Source: Petunia secreta (Eukaryota > Streptophyta > Magnoliopsida > Solanales > Solanaceae). From it: DNA of 64,000 bases. Below the pieces are notes generated by a model, which saw only the letters and a program-made list of their open reading frames with translations, was not told the DNA's origin and ran no database searches. The stretch lies in contig JARKIP010000011.1 in NCBI GenBank assembly GCA_029990175.1, positions 7,254,001 to 7,318,000 on the forward strand. Reading direction: 5' to 3'. The number at the start of each line of letters is the position of its first letter. The stretch's first letter is position 1. The translations under genes and the position numbers were made by a program. This document shows, piece after piece, positions 23,626-35,800 of the stretch.

Positions 23626-25027
23626 GGTAAGAGTGGGAGTGGTGGCTCGAAACAATGTGAGATTATTTAATTCTCCATATGAAATTTTGATCTATGATTA
23701 TCTTCCCCATTGCTTAAGTGACTATTCAAATGGTAATCACCTTTCACTTGCAATCATGTGACTTTAAGTTAATATGAGAAGAAAGAGAAAGAGCGTTGAT
23801 GCAGTCCAGCCTAATCAAGCTAAAGAGCTTCATGATGTTCACTTGATGGTGATGAAGAGCCATTATTGTGCAAGTATTGAGGAAGGGGACCGTATGTTAG
23901 AAGAAACAAGGTGTTCGTTGATTAGCATTGGAGAAGGGGCACTCTAGAATAATGTTTGGCACGTGGCACGCGAACTCAGTTTTCTAGACAATTCAGCCAT
24001 GTGATGAGCTCGTTTATTGGCCTAAATGCGCTGAAATTTTCATGACATTCTCATGTTTTTGCATAGCTAGACTTATCTATTTTATGGTACTTATTTAGCC
24101 ATGCGTGGCTATTGACATCTAGCACAATTGGTGGCTATTCCTTTACTTTTTAGGCATGTAAGGCTCTACTATAAAAGCCTACACTTAGTTTTTTATTCAT
24201 TAGTTCAGATTTTATAGAAAGCAGAAAAACAAGCGTTAGCTTTGTTGTAGCTTCTTTTATCTCTTAACCTTGAAACATGTGGAATCATCACTAGAATGTA
24301 TTCCAACATATGGTTCACGTCTCTCATCTTCCATAGATTAATCTTTCATTAGTAAATTTAATCCGTTCTTTTCTTCTAATTTCTGTTCTTCCTAATCTTC
24401 TTTCTTGTCTTTTGATTGATTCTTTATGCTAATTCCGCTTGCATCAAGCGTAGTATTGCTTCGAGAGAGAAGATGAGTGGACGGAGTTACAACAACAACA
24501 ACATACCCAATATGGTTCCACAAGTGGGCGTATTGGTGTAATTCAGTTGCGGACACTTGACATGCAGATATAAGTTGTCTTGAGGACAAAGCTTGGGTTC
24601 GTCGTCGTAGTAAAGCCACTGTGTCAACTAACAGGTGGTCAAAGCACGGTTGACCGATGAACTGTCGGGTGTCTCCATGTTAGACTTCTCGAATACGAAC
24701 TTCATTGAGTGTCCGTGCTAATCATGGGTAGACTCCGACTTTGTAACGGCCACGACCCAACATTACACAAGGACAATGTTGTAGATCTCCTATTATTAAG
24801 ACGTGGAATTATAGGATCATTAATGCCCATGATCAGCCCTAATTTGGACTACTATAGATATTTCTCAATACGCATTGTAAAAGTCATTCACAAATACATG
24901 CCAAAACTCTGTCCATTTCTACTCTCAACATAATACAAATTTTATTTATTATTCCTAAGAACATTCTTGTCATTATTTCTGTTACAACCTCTATTTAAGT
25001 ATGTCAAAACTAAATAAACAATAATAA
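23626..25027. other. Intergenic DNA with possible LTR remnant, no gene
   Basis: No coding sequence recognised. A TATAAAAG box at about 24171, followed by an R/U5-like T-rich stretch up to about 24470, resembles an LTR promoter region, but no boundaries or partner were found. At about 24488-24545 an ACAACAACAACA run followed by ACATACCCAATAT resembles the tail of RTE-derived retroposons read in reverse. Confidence 0.35.
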
Positions 25028-25324
25028 TGGTAACATCCCATGGATGCTAGTTAAGTGTCATTCCATGTAAGAAGCTAATTCTCAAAAGAAAGCCATGTGT
25101 TGGAATGGTTCCATGCGTGAAGACAAGTGCTCTAGTCTTCACATCTATTTGTCATTCTCTTCCTTGTTGGCTAGAAACAAGTTCCTTATATGAAATCCTT
25201 CTTGTCTTCTCTCAAACTATTCAACTATATTACATGAATATAATCTAGTCATCCATTAGATCATCAACATAGGCTTGCTCGAGGTTGATTCAAGAGTGGG
25301 TACTTTGTTTCGTGGTAAGTTTTC

Positions 25325-25845
25325 TTTAAATTCTCGTTTTCATACTCTGCAGCCTTGGCAGTTTAGCATAAATTTTTATTTAAAAGTCTGATTTAGGTGG
25401 TTAATGGTTATATAGAAAGATAACTTATAGACCTATAACTTTTATGCTTATAGAAAACTCTTATTATGTCGTTTACTACGTCGAAAGTGAACTTCGAGAC
25501 ACTGCATGTTTAGTTCTGTTTTCACACTGTACAGCCCTTACAATATCGAACATAACTTTTGATATAAATTTTGATTTTGGTAATCTAATATTCTTTGAAA
25601 AGATAACATGTAGATCTAAAATATTCATGTTTATTGAAAGGTCTGATTCTGCTTTTTACTATGATGAAAATGAGCTCCAAGGCACTGCATGTTTTTAGTC
25701 CCATTTTTACACTGTACAACCTTGGAAATTTTGAGCATAACTTTTGATGTGAAACTCCAATTTTGGTGATTCCAGATTTTTTGGAAAGAAAACTTATGGA
25801 TCCAAAACTTTCTTATTTAGTGTGATATAATTCTCCTTTCTATTG
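25325..25845. repeat. Diverged tandem repeat, about three 180-bp units
   Basis: Recurring landmarks are CACTGCATGTTT (25500, 25683), CACTGTACA.CC, GAGCATAACTTTTGAT, and a GAAAGAT/AAAACTTATAGATC block. Period about 183 bp, with clear divergence between units. Part of the chromovirus LTR. Confidence 0.65.
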
Positions 25846-26657
25846 TAGCAAAAAGAGGCTATAAAGCAGGCCATGTTGCTGCCCAGATTTTTATTTTGAA
25901 ATATTGGATGATTTTCACAAATTGGGTTCTCTTTTGATATTTTCCATAGTTTTCTTTGAAAATATTAAGATTGGAGAGCTTAAATAGGTACTTGATTATA
26001 TATTTACACTTGTGTGTTATAGAATAACACGATAGTGAGTTTGATTTTGGGGTTTGACCCCGTAAGCCCGACGTTAACTTTTAAGTTGACTTCTTAACCG
26101 TTTTATCTTAAGGTTGGGAGTGTTTAAACTGATAGCTTTGGTATTGATTGTCTTCCATTCCATTAATAGAGCGAGAACATTTGGAGGAGATTTGGCAGGG
26201 AAAAGCGGTTGTTTAGTAGTAAGTTGTCTTTCAGACAGAGGTAAGTGGTAGTATCCATTTCTTTGACGACATTTGGCCTTGTGGATATTCTACCATGCGT
26301 TTCTTATATGTGTAGCTGTCGATAGGCGTAATTCTTATGCCTTAGCTTCGGGTTTATATTGTATATCATATATTGTAACATCGATTTTATTTTTTATTGA
26401 AAGTAGGGGCTTTATACTCCAGTTGTGACAATGATATGTACTTTCCGGTAGATGATGAGAGTCCCGCACCACTGAAGGGTTATTATTGCATGTATCTCCT
26501 GGTAGTCGATGAGAGTCCCGCGCTGGAGATAGTTTTAGCGCACATGTGACCCCATTGCATCATGACTCATTTTCATGTCTTCATTGGTGTTTTGTTGGTT
26601 ATATGAAATTGTTGCATCGATTATTTGCGCTTGGCTTATCTGTTTGATTGTTGTTAC

Positions 26658-29600
26658 TGTTGACACCCAATTTTGTCCCTCGTATTTTCAAAATCAACAG
26701 TTTTTGAATTTTACACACGATTGTGTATCCATTCCTACCTCGTCTATTCTTTTCAAATTACCTTCTCATAATAGTCTGACAATCAAGGCCATTTTCAAAA
26801 GCATCGTCTCAAGCCATAGCTGTTTTTACAATTTTTTGCAATTATTTCAATTTTGACAAAACTATCCAAAATTGTTTTAAATCTCAAAATTATAATTTTA
26901 CACGTTTCTTAGTCATCCCAATATTTTAAATTAATTTCCTAATTTTTAAATATTTTTATACCTATTTTATGCCTAATATACACTAGATATACACTATGTA
27001 TACATAAATACATATATATACATATTACACCTCATATTTTACACATTACCTACATTTTTACACCTAAGCGTTGACGTGGCTCAATCCTATCCCTCCGTTT
27101 GATTTGATCCAATGGTTGAAAGCTAAAATTCCTAATCTACCCCACACAACCCCAAAACCCCTCGTCTATCCCCATTTCCCCGCGTCTGCTCCGATATTCA
27201 CTCCTCTCTCTCTCTCCTTTGCGAATTAAATTGCCACCACTGTCAATGGACTTTTCCGACCGTTTTAGCCTGAGAAAATTAGGGAAAATAGCATCATCGT
27301 GTTCCCCTTAACATCCGCTACAAAACCCATACAGTGTTGGTGGCGTTTGGGCAAAGACGAGATGTGACCTTTGATAATTGTGACACCACTGCCGGGAGAC
27401 GCCTCCGGTGGGATTTAGGCCATCGATTCAAAGGTGTTACCACCTAAACGGGGTAAGAAACCCCACACGAAGGTAAATCTATGATGGGGTCGATTTGACC
27501 CGACTTTGGATGAACGGGTAACCCTTTCCCTTTTACTGTTTTGGGCTTGTGTGATACCTATGCTTAGATTTACCTAGCCTTTTGTGTGTTAGCATGGTCA
27601 TTTGTTATTTGTTGATTAGTTGAGGATGAAATACATGATCGAATACTTCTTATTTTAATTCACTGATTAGTCTAAACCATTGAATTATTATAAATTCGAG
27701 TATGATTTGTTCATAACATGAGTTCTATGTTATCTTCATCAGTCTAAACCTAGAATCTGTGGTCAATCTAGGAGTTGATTTCGTGTAATGTGCTTGGTTG
27801 TTTACCAAGTCTCAATACACAATCCCTATAAATTTGTGCCTAGTCTGGATTGAAAAGTTGATTTGCATAATAAAAGAGTCTCGATTGATTTTAAATTGAA
27901 GTTGTGATTAATGCTTGAGTGGAAAACTGCTTATTCAGTGGAATTCAGGATTTTGATTGGAATCTGTTGAGTTAATCAAGAGATTTTAGGATTCAAAATT
28001 AGTTCATATCATATTTGTACAATGATTCTTGAATTTAGACTCTATTATGGCTAAGGGGAGGGATTATACTCATCAGAATCTCGTTTAGTCTTAATTTTAG
28101 GGCTCTGATTGGTTTATATTTGGAAAGTGTTCCAAGACTTCCCTTTTTATTTCTGGAAAATTATTTCCTCTTGCCTTGTTTGTTTTTTCCCATTTGAACT
28201 AAAATCCCTACTCCTCACTTATATAAACTACTCTCTTTTCAACTAAAATGACAAGTTCTGAGCACTAAAAATTTCAAAAACACATCCTGGTATACTTAAC
28301 AAAATTCTGTATAGTTTTTGGCATTAAGTTCTTTTTGTTTACTTGCTTCCCTTGAAGGATCACTACTGCTTGTGTTGAATACTGATCCTGCTTTCCCTTT
28401 TTGCTGTCTGCATTCATATTAGCTTCACAATACTCAAAGGCATTCTTTCACTCACTATCATATATTATATCTATGTGTTTGCCCTGCATATGCTTATCCT
28501 GTTCTGGCTTCACTTGAACTCCTCGTGTGCTTATGTTTTTCCATGGTTCTGGGTATTCTGATAATCCTAAGAAATCCCTGCATATTTGAAATCATGCCTA
28601 TGTTTACTAAGGAGGTATAGTTTAAAATGATAAGGCTGGTACTCACCCTCTAATAACCTGTGACATCTATATGCATATGTATCTGCCCAGTATGCTCTTA
28701 TCTGTCTCTGCTTAAATTGTTGGCACTGTGCTTTGCTTTGGGTCTGGGAAGTTCTGCCTAAGCCTAAAAGAACTTCTGCACCCTTATGAACTATAAGAAT
28801 CATGACAGTTCAATGCAAAAGGGGTATGGTTTACCTTGACTTAAACTACTGCTGTCTAAGGCCACTCTAGAATGATCGGGGTGCTTATTTGTTACTTAAT
28901 GACTGGGCTTACTTCATGGCCCTGTTGACCCTTCTTTTTTGTAGCTTACACAAAGGTAACTAGGTTGTAGTTACACCCTTTTAATGTGTGTAAAAGCTGG
29001 GGAGAAGCTCCTTTCTTCTCTGATTAAAACTATGCCTGAATGAACTGATTAAGTGCAAAGTACTACTGGACCTTTGCTTTATCTTTATGATTTCCCCTTA
29101 GAGACTGTCCCAGTTCATGTACATTCTAGGATCCCCTGCTTGTATACATTAAAACAGGGGCTTACAGTATGTGCATAACCATCCAGGGGCTTATTTCTTA
29201 ACCCTTTACTCCTATGTGTTGCAAAGCATGACATTTAGGACCCTGCATAAGCATTCTATGATATTAAAACTGACAGTTGCACGCTATTTCTTAAAACTAC
29301 ATAATCTGTGAATGAGAACGCTGCATTAGGCTTGAAATATTGTGAGAAATCACTGTTTTAATCTAAAAATCACTTGACAGGGGCTATTTGCGTTATTTTG
29401 AGTCTAAATTGAACTATTTCTGAAAGTAGAATCTGCTCCTATTTTATATGAATAATCTGGGCCCAATAACGTTTTCAAAACAGGCCCTTTATGTGCTTAA
29501 ATCAATTTTGACCACTACTTATGCCCTTATACACTAATCTAATAGTGTATAGGGGTGTATAAAGTACTTGGGGTCGTTTATATGCTTTAAAACTATATAT

Positions 29601-30430
29601 TTTAAAGTATAACCATTATTTAGATCATGTATTTGCATGTGTATATCTATATATATACGTATTATTACGTGTGACAACCCCTTGTTTGCATTTATGTATT
29701 TTCGTGAACCCGTTTTCAGAAAAAAAAAAAAAAAAAAAAACAGCCTCTCTACCTGTACATATCTTCCAAAACTTGACCCCTACACAAAAAGGCCATTCAT
29801 GTTAGGGCTCGACAATTAATGACGCACCGACTCTAAATGGCCAACATTTTGTCTTGAAACAAACCCCCTTTTGGTTTTCTTGTTAAATATGAGATACAAA
29901 AATGGACTATTTGTGCAAAACCTTCTCGCATGTGGATTGCATATATGAATTGGAATTGAATACTCATTTGTATGTTGACACTTATCAACGATTAGGCGTT
30001 TGATAAGGCCGTAAACTACGATTAGGCTCGAAATATAGGTCGTATATGAGAATTGTTTATACATATGTGTTCGAAATTGTATGAATGTGTTACATCTTTG
30101 AACTAGAATGTCAAATTAATTCTCAAGTTAGTATTTATGACAATATACACTATTTATATCCCAAAATTAAGACTCGGACGGTAACCACTTTTTGTGGGAC
30201 TTGGGGAAGTGCCTAACACCTTCTTCCCCGAGTCATTTGGACTTCTTACTCATATAGAATCTCTAGAATTGACTAGTTGACCTTTTGAACTTGACTTTAG
30301 ACGCTTAGGTGACCTAATACGCCTTAGAAGTTATATTAGGTGGCGACTCTAACATTTAAACTCAAACGAGTTACCTAGTCAAATCCGAAACCCGACTCGC
30401 CTCGAGTTGAGTCCAAAATCGGGTATGACA
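26658..30430 (+). mobile_element. Solo LTR (3773 bp) of a large gypsy element
   Basis: Starts TGTTGACACCC, ends GGGTATGACA, and is flanked by a perfect 5-bp duplication GTTAC (26653-26657 and 30431-30435). There is no PBS, gag or pol inside. A single LTR bounded by a target duplication indicates LTR-LTR recombination after insertion. Its length suits Ogre-like Tat elements or another long-LTR family. It contains GGTGGCGACTCT near its 3' end (about 30340), a 22-base A run at 29720-29741, and no convincing ORF. Orientation is inferred from the TG start and that end motif. Confidence 0.75.
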
Positions 30431-31018
30431 GTTACTTATGTTCCCATGACCAACTTATTTATCCCTCGAGATAACTGGTTACTCCTCAGTTATTGAGTCT
30501 TTATGACCCACTCCCTCTTTATTTCTTTATTTTGTCTTTTTGTTTCGGCAGATTCAGCTCTAGGACCCAGCCAACATCACGAGTTAGGAGAGAGGCGATT
30601 TCAGCTGTCTACGGTGAGCAAGCTTGTTCATTAAGGCCACCAGCTATAGGTGTTCTAGTTATGTCTTATTTTGCTCCCTTCAAGAGATGTGTATATATTT
30701 TTGGATTTTCTTAGATGTCTGATATGGAAACCTCTAAACCTATGTAGTTGGGTAGTTAGTTGTGTTTATTCAAACAGCTTGTGTTTATATCCATCATACC
30801 TTGTGTTTAAATCCATCATATATATATGTTCGATGGGCTATATTGTGTTATTTTTGAATTAGTCTTATATCATTCTGGTTGGCTTGGACAATTTTCTATT
30901 AGTCTCAAGTAAATTTTATACTATTCGAATTGATTCAGTTGATAGGGTTCGCCCCACAGGTCAAGGGGAGGTAGTTGGGTGCCCCCACGGCCTACCCAGA
31001 AATTTGGGTCATGTCAGT

Positions 31019-31036
31019 TGGCATCAGAGCATGGTT
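31019..31036 (+). other. Primer binding site of the Tekay-type element
   Basis: TGGCATCAGAGCATGGTT starts two bases after the LTR end. It matches the plant initiator tRNA-Met PBS (TGGTATCAGAGCATGG) with one change. Confidence 0.8.
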
Positions 31037-31211
31037 TAGAGTCGTTCCAGATCATGACAATATCTAATAGATTCTCGTTGATCGGGCGGAGATGTATGTA
31101 CCTATCTACGAGAGGCTATGGTGGCATTTAGGCAGTTTTATTTATTTTTTTCCCTCGTGGTGCGTGAGTCTTCTTATCTGAAGTTAAATATCTTTGTTAA
31201 TTCTTTCACAA

Positions 31212-32330
31212 ATGGTGAGAATGCGCGTGACTGCTCAGCGACAGGCGGAGGAGCCAGAGGCAGCCGCTGTGTCTGCTGCTCCGTGAGGTGGAGGTGTTGG
31301 CCGCGGTAGAGGCCGTGGTCGAGGTAGAGTTGCTTGGGCCGCGAGGATGGTGGATCACGCTGATCCAGTTGTAGAGGTTCCAGCAGTGCCAACTCTTGGT
31401 GGGCAGGGGGAGCAGGGTTTATTCGCGACACTTCATAATGTTTTTATGAGAGCCCTGTGAGTTCCTAGATCGATTTCAGCTTATTCTGGAGGCCCTTGGT
31501 CATCTTGAGCAGTACAGAGTTGAGTATACTGTCTTCCAGTTTAAGGGTCCAACTTTAGCTTGGTAGACCGCACTTCGATCAGCTAGGCAGGGCTAGCCTA
31601 AGATAACCTGAAGTGAGTTCTCCTATCGATTCATGGAGAAGTTTCTTCCTTGCAGCCAGAAGGATGAGAAACTGAGGCAGTTTGAGAGGATTGGACAGGG
31701 TAACCTGTCAGTCTCGGAGTATGAGCTTTTGTTCTCTAAGATTTTTGCGTATGCTCCAGATCTTGTGTAGGAGCCCTCTGAGAGGGTCAGACGATTTATT
31801 GATGGGCTTTCTCCTTATTATTTGTTACATATAGCTCGTGAGATTGAGGCCAGGACTCCATTTGATGTCGCTGTTGATATTGCTCAGAGGTATGAGGCAT
31901 ATCATAAATTAGAGCAGGAAGAGTTAGAGCAGGATAGTAAGAGATCTCGCGGTCCAAGGCATCCTTATACTTCATCTGGAGGTAAGAGTTATCAGCAGCA
32001 GGGTAGGGCACCTATTAGGCCAGCTCAGTTTATGCGCGTAGTTCTTATAGTGCGTTGGGGCCTCGACAAGGTCAGCCCCAATTTTCTTTTAGTAGCCAGT
32101 AGCAGTTCGTGCAGTGGTTCAAGGTGTTTTCATTATCGTGATCCAGGGTGGTAGCCGTCCTTTCCCTCGTCCTCAGTTACTTACGTCGCCTCAGGGTGTT
32201 CCTTCAGCATCTCAACCAGCTAGAAGTGCACTAGCGCCCGGCAGGGGTTATGGGCGTGATTCTGGTGGTCCCTCCAGTTATGGTTCTCAGAGTGGTGGTT
32301 TATTTCAGTCGCAGAGATAGCTTTAGGCAT
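31212..32330 (+). pseudogene. gag of the Tekay-type element, degenerate
   Basis: The ATG at 31212 opens a frame that ends in TGA within 25 codons. Conserved capsid segments persist in broken frames: SEFSYRFMEKFLP (about 31610-31650), LRQFERIGQGNLSVSEYELLFSK (about 31670-31740), RRFIDGLSPYY (about 31790-31820) and the following REIEARTPFDVAVDIAQRYE (31831-31895). The 31822-32040 frame is the longest intact part. No zinc knuckle was located with confidence in 32040-32330. Confidence 0.8.
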
Positions 32331-32379
32331 TGCAAGCCATGTAGGATGCCGAGGCATCTCCAGCTATTATCAGCGGTAT

Positions 32380-32897
32380 TCGATTTATATGTGGTCAAGA
32401 TGCATATTCTTCGGTGGATCCAGGATCTACCTATTCCTATGTTTCTCCTTATTTTGCTGCGGGATTTCATGTTGATTATATGTGTCTCCGTGATCCATTT
32501 TGTGTTTCTACTCCTATCAGAGACTCCATTGTAGTATATCGAGTTTATCTAGCCTGTATTATATCATTTGGGGGTCATTTGACCCTAGTAGATCTTCTGA
32601 TCCTGGAAATGGTTGATTTTGATGTTATCATCGACATGGATTGGTTGGCATCGTGTTATGCTACCTTGGATTGTCATGCCAAGTCTATTCGATTGTCTTC
32701 CTGGTTTGAAGTCGGTAGTGTGTCAGGGTTCTCAGTTGCCACCTACATGGCATATTATCTCATATATGAAGGCGAGGCAGATGTTAAATAAGGGGTTTTT
32801 GGCGTATCTGGCTATGGTTCGAGATACTTCTATGGAGATTCTGTCCCTTGAATTAGTCCATATTGTGAGGGAGTTCCCTTATGTGTTTCTAGATAAT
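32380..32897 (+). pseudogene. Protease and start of pol of the Tekay-type element
   Basis: The catalytic DPGST motif is at about 32416-32430, followed by SYVS and, near 32630, IDMDWL (GMDWL in relatives). This is the usual chromovirus retropepsin layout. The linker into RT (REFPYVFLD) runs up to the CACTA insertion at 32898. Frames change near 32800, so it is not functional. Confidence 0.8.
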
Positions 32898-35800
32898 CAC
32901 TACAACAAATTAGGCCTACGGGCACTACTGTAAAGTGTGGCCTTAACCATCCAAAAGTGTGGCCTTAGGGCAATGTCCATACTTTTCGCCTTTAGGCACC
33001 GCTTTTCCAGGGGTGGTCTAATCCAGTGTTACCTTTGCTCTAAGGCCACGCTTATCAAGTGTTGATTTCATAGCCACGCTTCAAAAAGGTGCCCTAAAAT
33101 AAGCAAAGGCCACGCTTGTAGAAACCCATAGGGCAACACTTTTCATCTTGTAGGCAACTCTTTAGAAATGTGGCCTATTTGACCTTATAGACAACACTTC
33201 CAAAGTGTGGCATCTAAAGTAACCCTTCTAAAGTGTGGTATCTATGAACGTACTATGTCACTTGGAACTAATAGGCCACACAATTGATAGCTCCTATGGC
33301 AACAGTTTTGAGGCGTGGTAGTTGTAATTTTTATATAGCCACAAATTTGTGATTAAAATTTACATTTTGCTAATATGTATCATGTAATCACACTCATATG
33401 AAGCATTCGAGTATTATCATCTATCTTGATGATCAAGCACTAAAATAGATAATAAACAACAAAAAAATATTGAGCAAATCTTATAATTGCAATAAACTTT
33501 GTAAAACAAACATCTTTTCATTACTAGACAATACTAGTAAACCATTGGTTCAAGATAACTAGCAATGAACTCCACAAACCAAATGTATTCATATAGTATC
33601 AACAACAAAAAAATATGAACAATTTTTCAAAAAGTCTTCATCGTTAACTTCAATAGATCATCAAATTGACTTGCGGTCAACGTTTCCATTAGTATCACAC
33701 ACACTTTCCTACACATAAAAAAATAACCATATAAAAATTAGATAGAGACCAATATAGATAAAAATCAATATATAATACTTAATTTGACATTTATACTACA
33801 AGTCGAGTTCATGAAAAAATTTAATGGAAATTGGTCATAGCTTTTTTTATACTTGGCAAATATAACTGATACGCTATCAATTTTTTGGCATCAGTTGGAC
33901 AACCCCTCAGAGCGTTAATATTCTAGAAAAATGCTTCTTCATATTCCAAATTTGTATCGAAAAAGGATAAATAATTGGACATTCTAATTGGCAACAACCA
34001 CTCACAAAGACAATTTCTTCTACCATAACAATGAACTGTAGGCATCATAACAGTTAAACATTTAGCAGCCAACAATTTTGAGCACTTCTCTTAAATTGTC
34101 TTTTCACATATAAGCAAGAAAGGCACAACCATAGAGAAGTTTCTTGTCTTAACATATTCTAATTTGCATCCCCTTGCTTTGGTGTCAATAACAATAGTAA
34201 CTATGCTATTATTAAAAGCAATAACTTCTAGGCGGGATTTCATTTGATGCAAAAGGGGTTTACTTTATATAGAAAAGTGTCATTTTTTCCTTCTTGGCAC
34301 TTCCTTTGACCTCGACTAAAAGCAGCAGAAAAGAGAGGAACCACATATGTTATGATGGCATTTCAACTCGTAACTACTCACTGAAAGCAAGATGTCTTTC
34401 AGACTAAAAAACAAACAATTTCTGTCTATCAACATCATCCCTAATTATGTTAGTGTACTATTGCTTGCCTGTCGTGGAAGCTAATATCTCTAGGAAGCAA
34501 TTTTAACAACAGTCTCATATTCCACAACAGTCTATGCCAACAACAATATCTATTTTAATCCATCAAGCTTAAATTTTTTGAGAAGGTACATGAAAATTCA
34601 TCATTTGAGTATTTTGAGGATGTCGAAATATAAATACCTTTTCACGAGTCGGAGCATGGGTTGAGCCAGAAGAAGATGGAAGATTTTGGCTTCTCCCAGT
34701 GCACGCACTGCTTGCATCAATAGCTGGTTAGATCCGATACACCATGATATATCTTGAATATTCAGCCCATGGTTGTTTTGCACCAGCTGACTAACAAAAG
34801 TCCGCATTTCCGATCTTAACATTTCCTTCATTTCTTCCTTTAAAGAAGTCATTTCATCAGCATGCTTTTGTTTTAGCTTATTGATTTCCTCATCTTTTTT
34901 CAGAGAAGTTTGTGTCACTGATCTACCATAGCACCTGACACGACCGAGCTGCTCTTTTCCAAACATTGCTTTAAATGCATCATCTGATGTTTCCCCTAAG
35001 TCTTGACGATTGAGAAGTTCATCCTATCAAAAAAAAAAAAAAAACTGCACATTTAAGAAAATTTGTATAAATTAACACGTTTTGTAGCTGACTTCAGGTT
35101 CAAGTGTGGGACGATTAAGATTCTAAAATACCCTTGAAATCTTGTTAACAAGATTGTTTTTCCAAATCCTTTTGGATCAATAAAAAAAAGTGTCATATTT
35201 TCTGGTATATTATAATCCTTCACTTTCATGCCACCTACCTTCTCAATCCATGATCCAGGTTTGTAGCTGCATGGGTTCATTTATATGTATCTCAACAGAT
35301 GTATGGTAGTTAGAAGTAACCCAAGACAATGAACAATATTATATGGTACAATGCATTCTACCATGTACAATTGGAAGTTGGATAACTACTAGGATGAAAT
35401 TAGATATGAAAAATTACGACTAGCTAATTATAAATAAAAATTGTGTTAAAAGCACTAATTATTTCAACTTACTGTTCTAATTTTGCCCAACTTCAAATGT
35501 TAATCTGTACTATTGTAGTTCGAGCTGGGCTCTAAAAATCAACATGGATGAAGGTGTTCAAATCTAGTTTCTAAAATGATAAACCATTCTCAGTTTGTAG
35601 ATTTCTATGGCAAGTTATGCACTTCAAGGCTACAGCTCCGCAAATCTGGGCAGAAATACACTGGCCAATTTTGACAATAATTCTGGGATGATTCACAACG
35701 AGTTAGGCTGCCAAACTTTCTAGAATTATAGTTCTACATGTCTTCTTTCCATAGAGTCAAAGTTTGTGCAATTTGAACACTCCTATACAACTTTATGGAC

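Larger units (their letters stand above)
25028..31016 (+). repeat. 5' LTR of the Tekay-type element (interrupted)
   Basis: The right end, CATGTCA, lies just before the PBS. Removing the nested solo LTR and one target copy leaves about 2.2 kb, if the left end is near 25028. It includes a tandem-repeat block (25325-25845). A short motif, GATGAGAGTCCCGC, occurs twice, at about 26457 and 26509. The left end is uncertain. Confidence 0.6.

Noticed and set aside
25325..25845. Possible CRISPR-like or regulatory repeat array
   Set aside because: Units are about 183 bp, contiguous and diverged, with no spacers. It is a tandem repeat within a plant LTR.
26658..30430. Reading this segment as intergenic host DNA with small genes
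   Set aside because: The TG..CA ends with perfect GTTAC duplications and interruption of an LTR make a solo LTR much more likely. ORFs inside are short and low-complexity.
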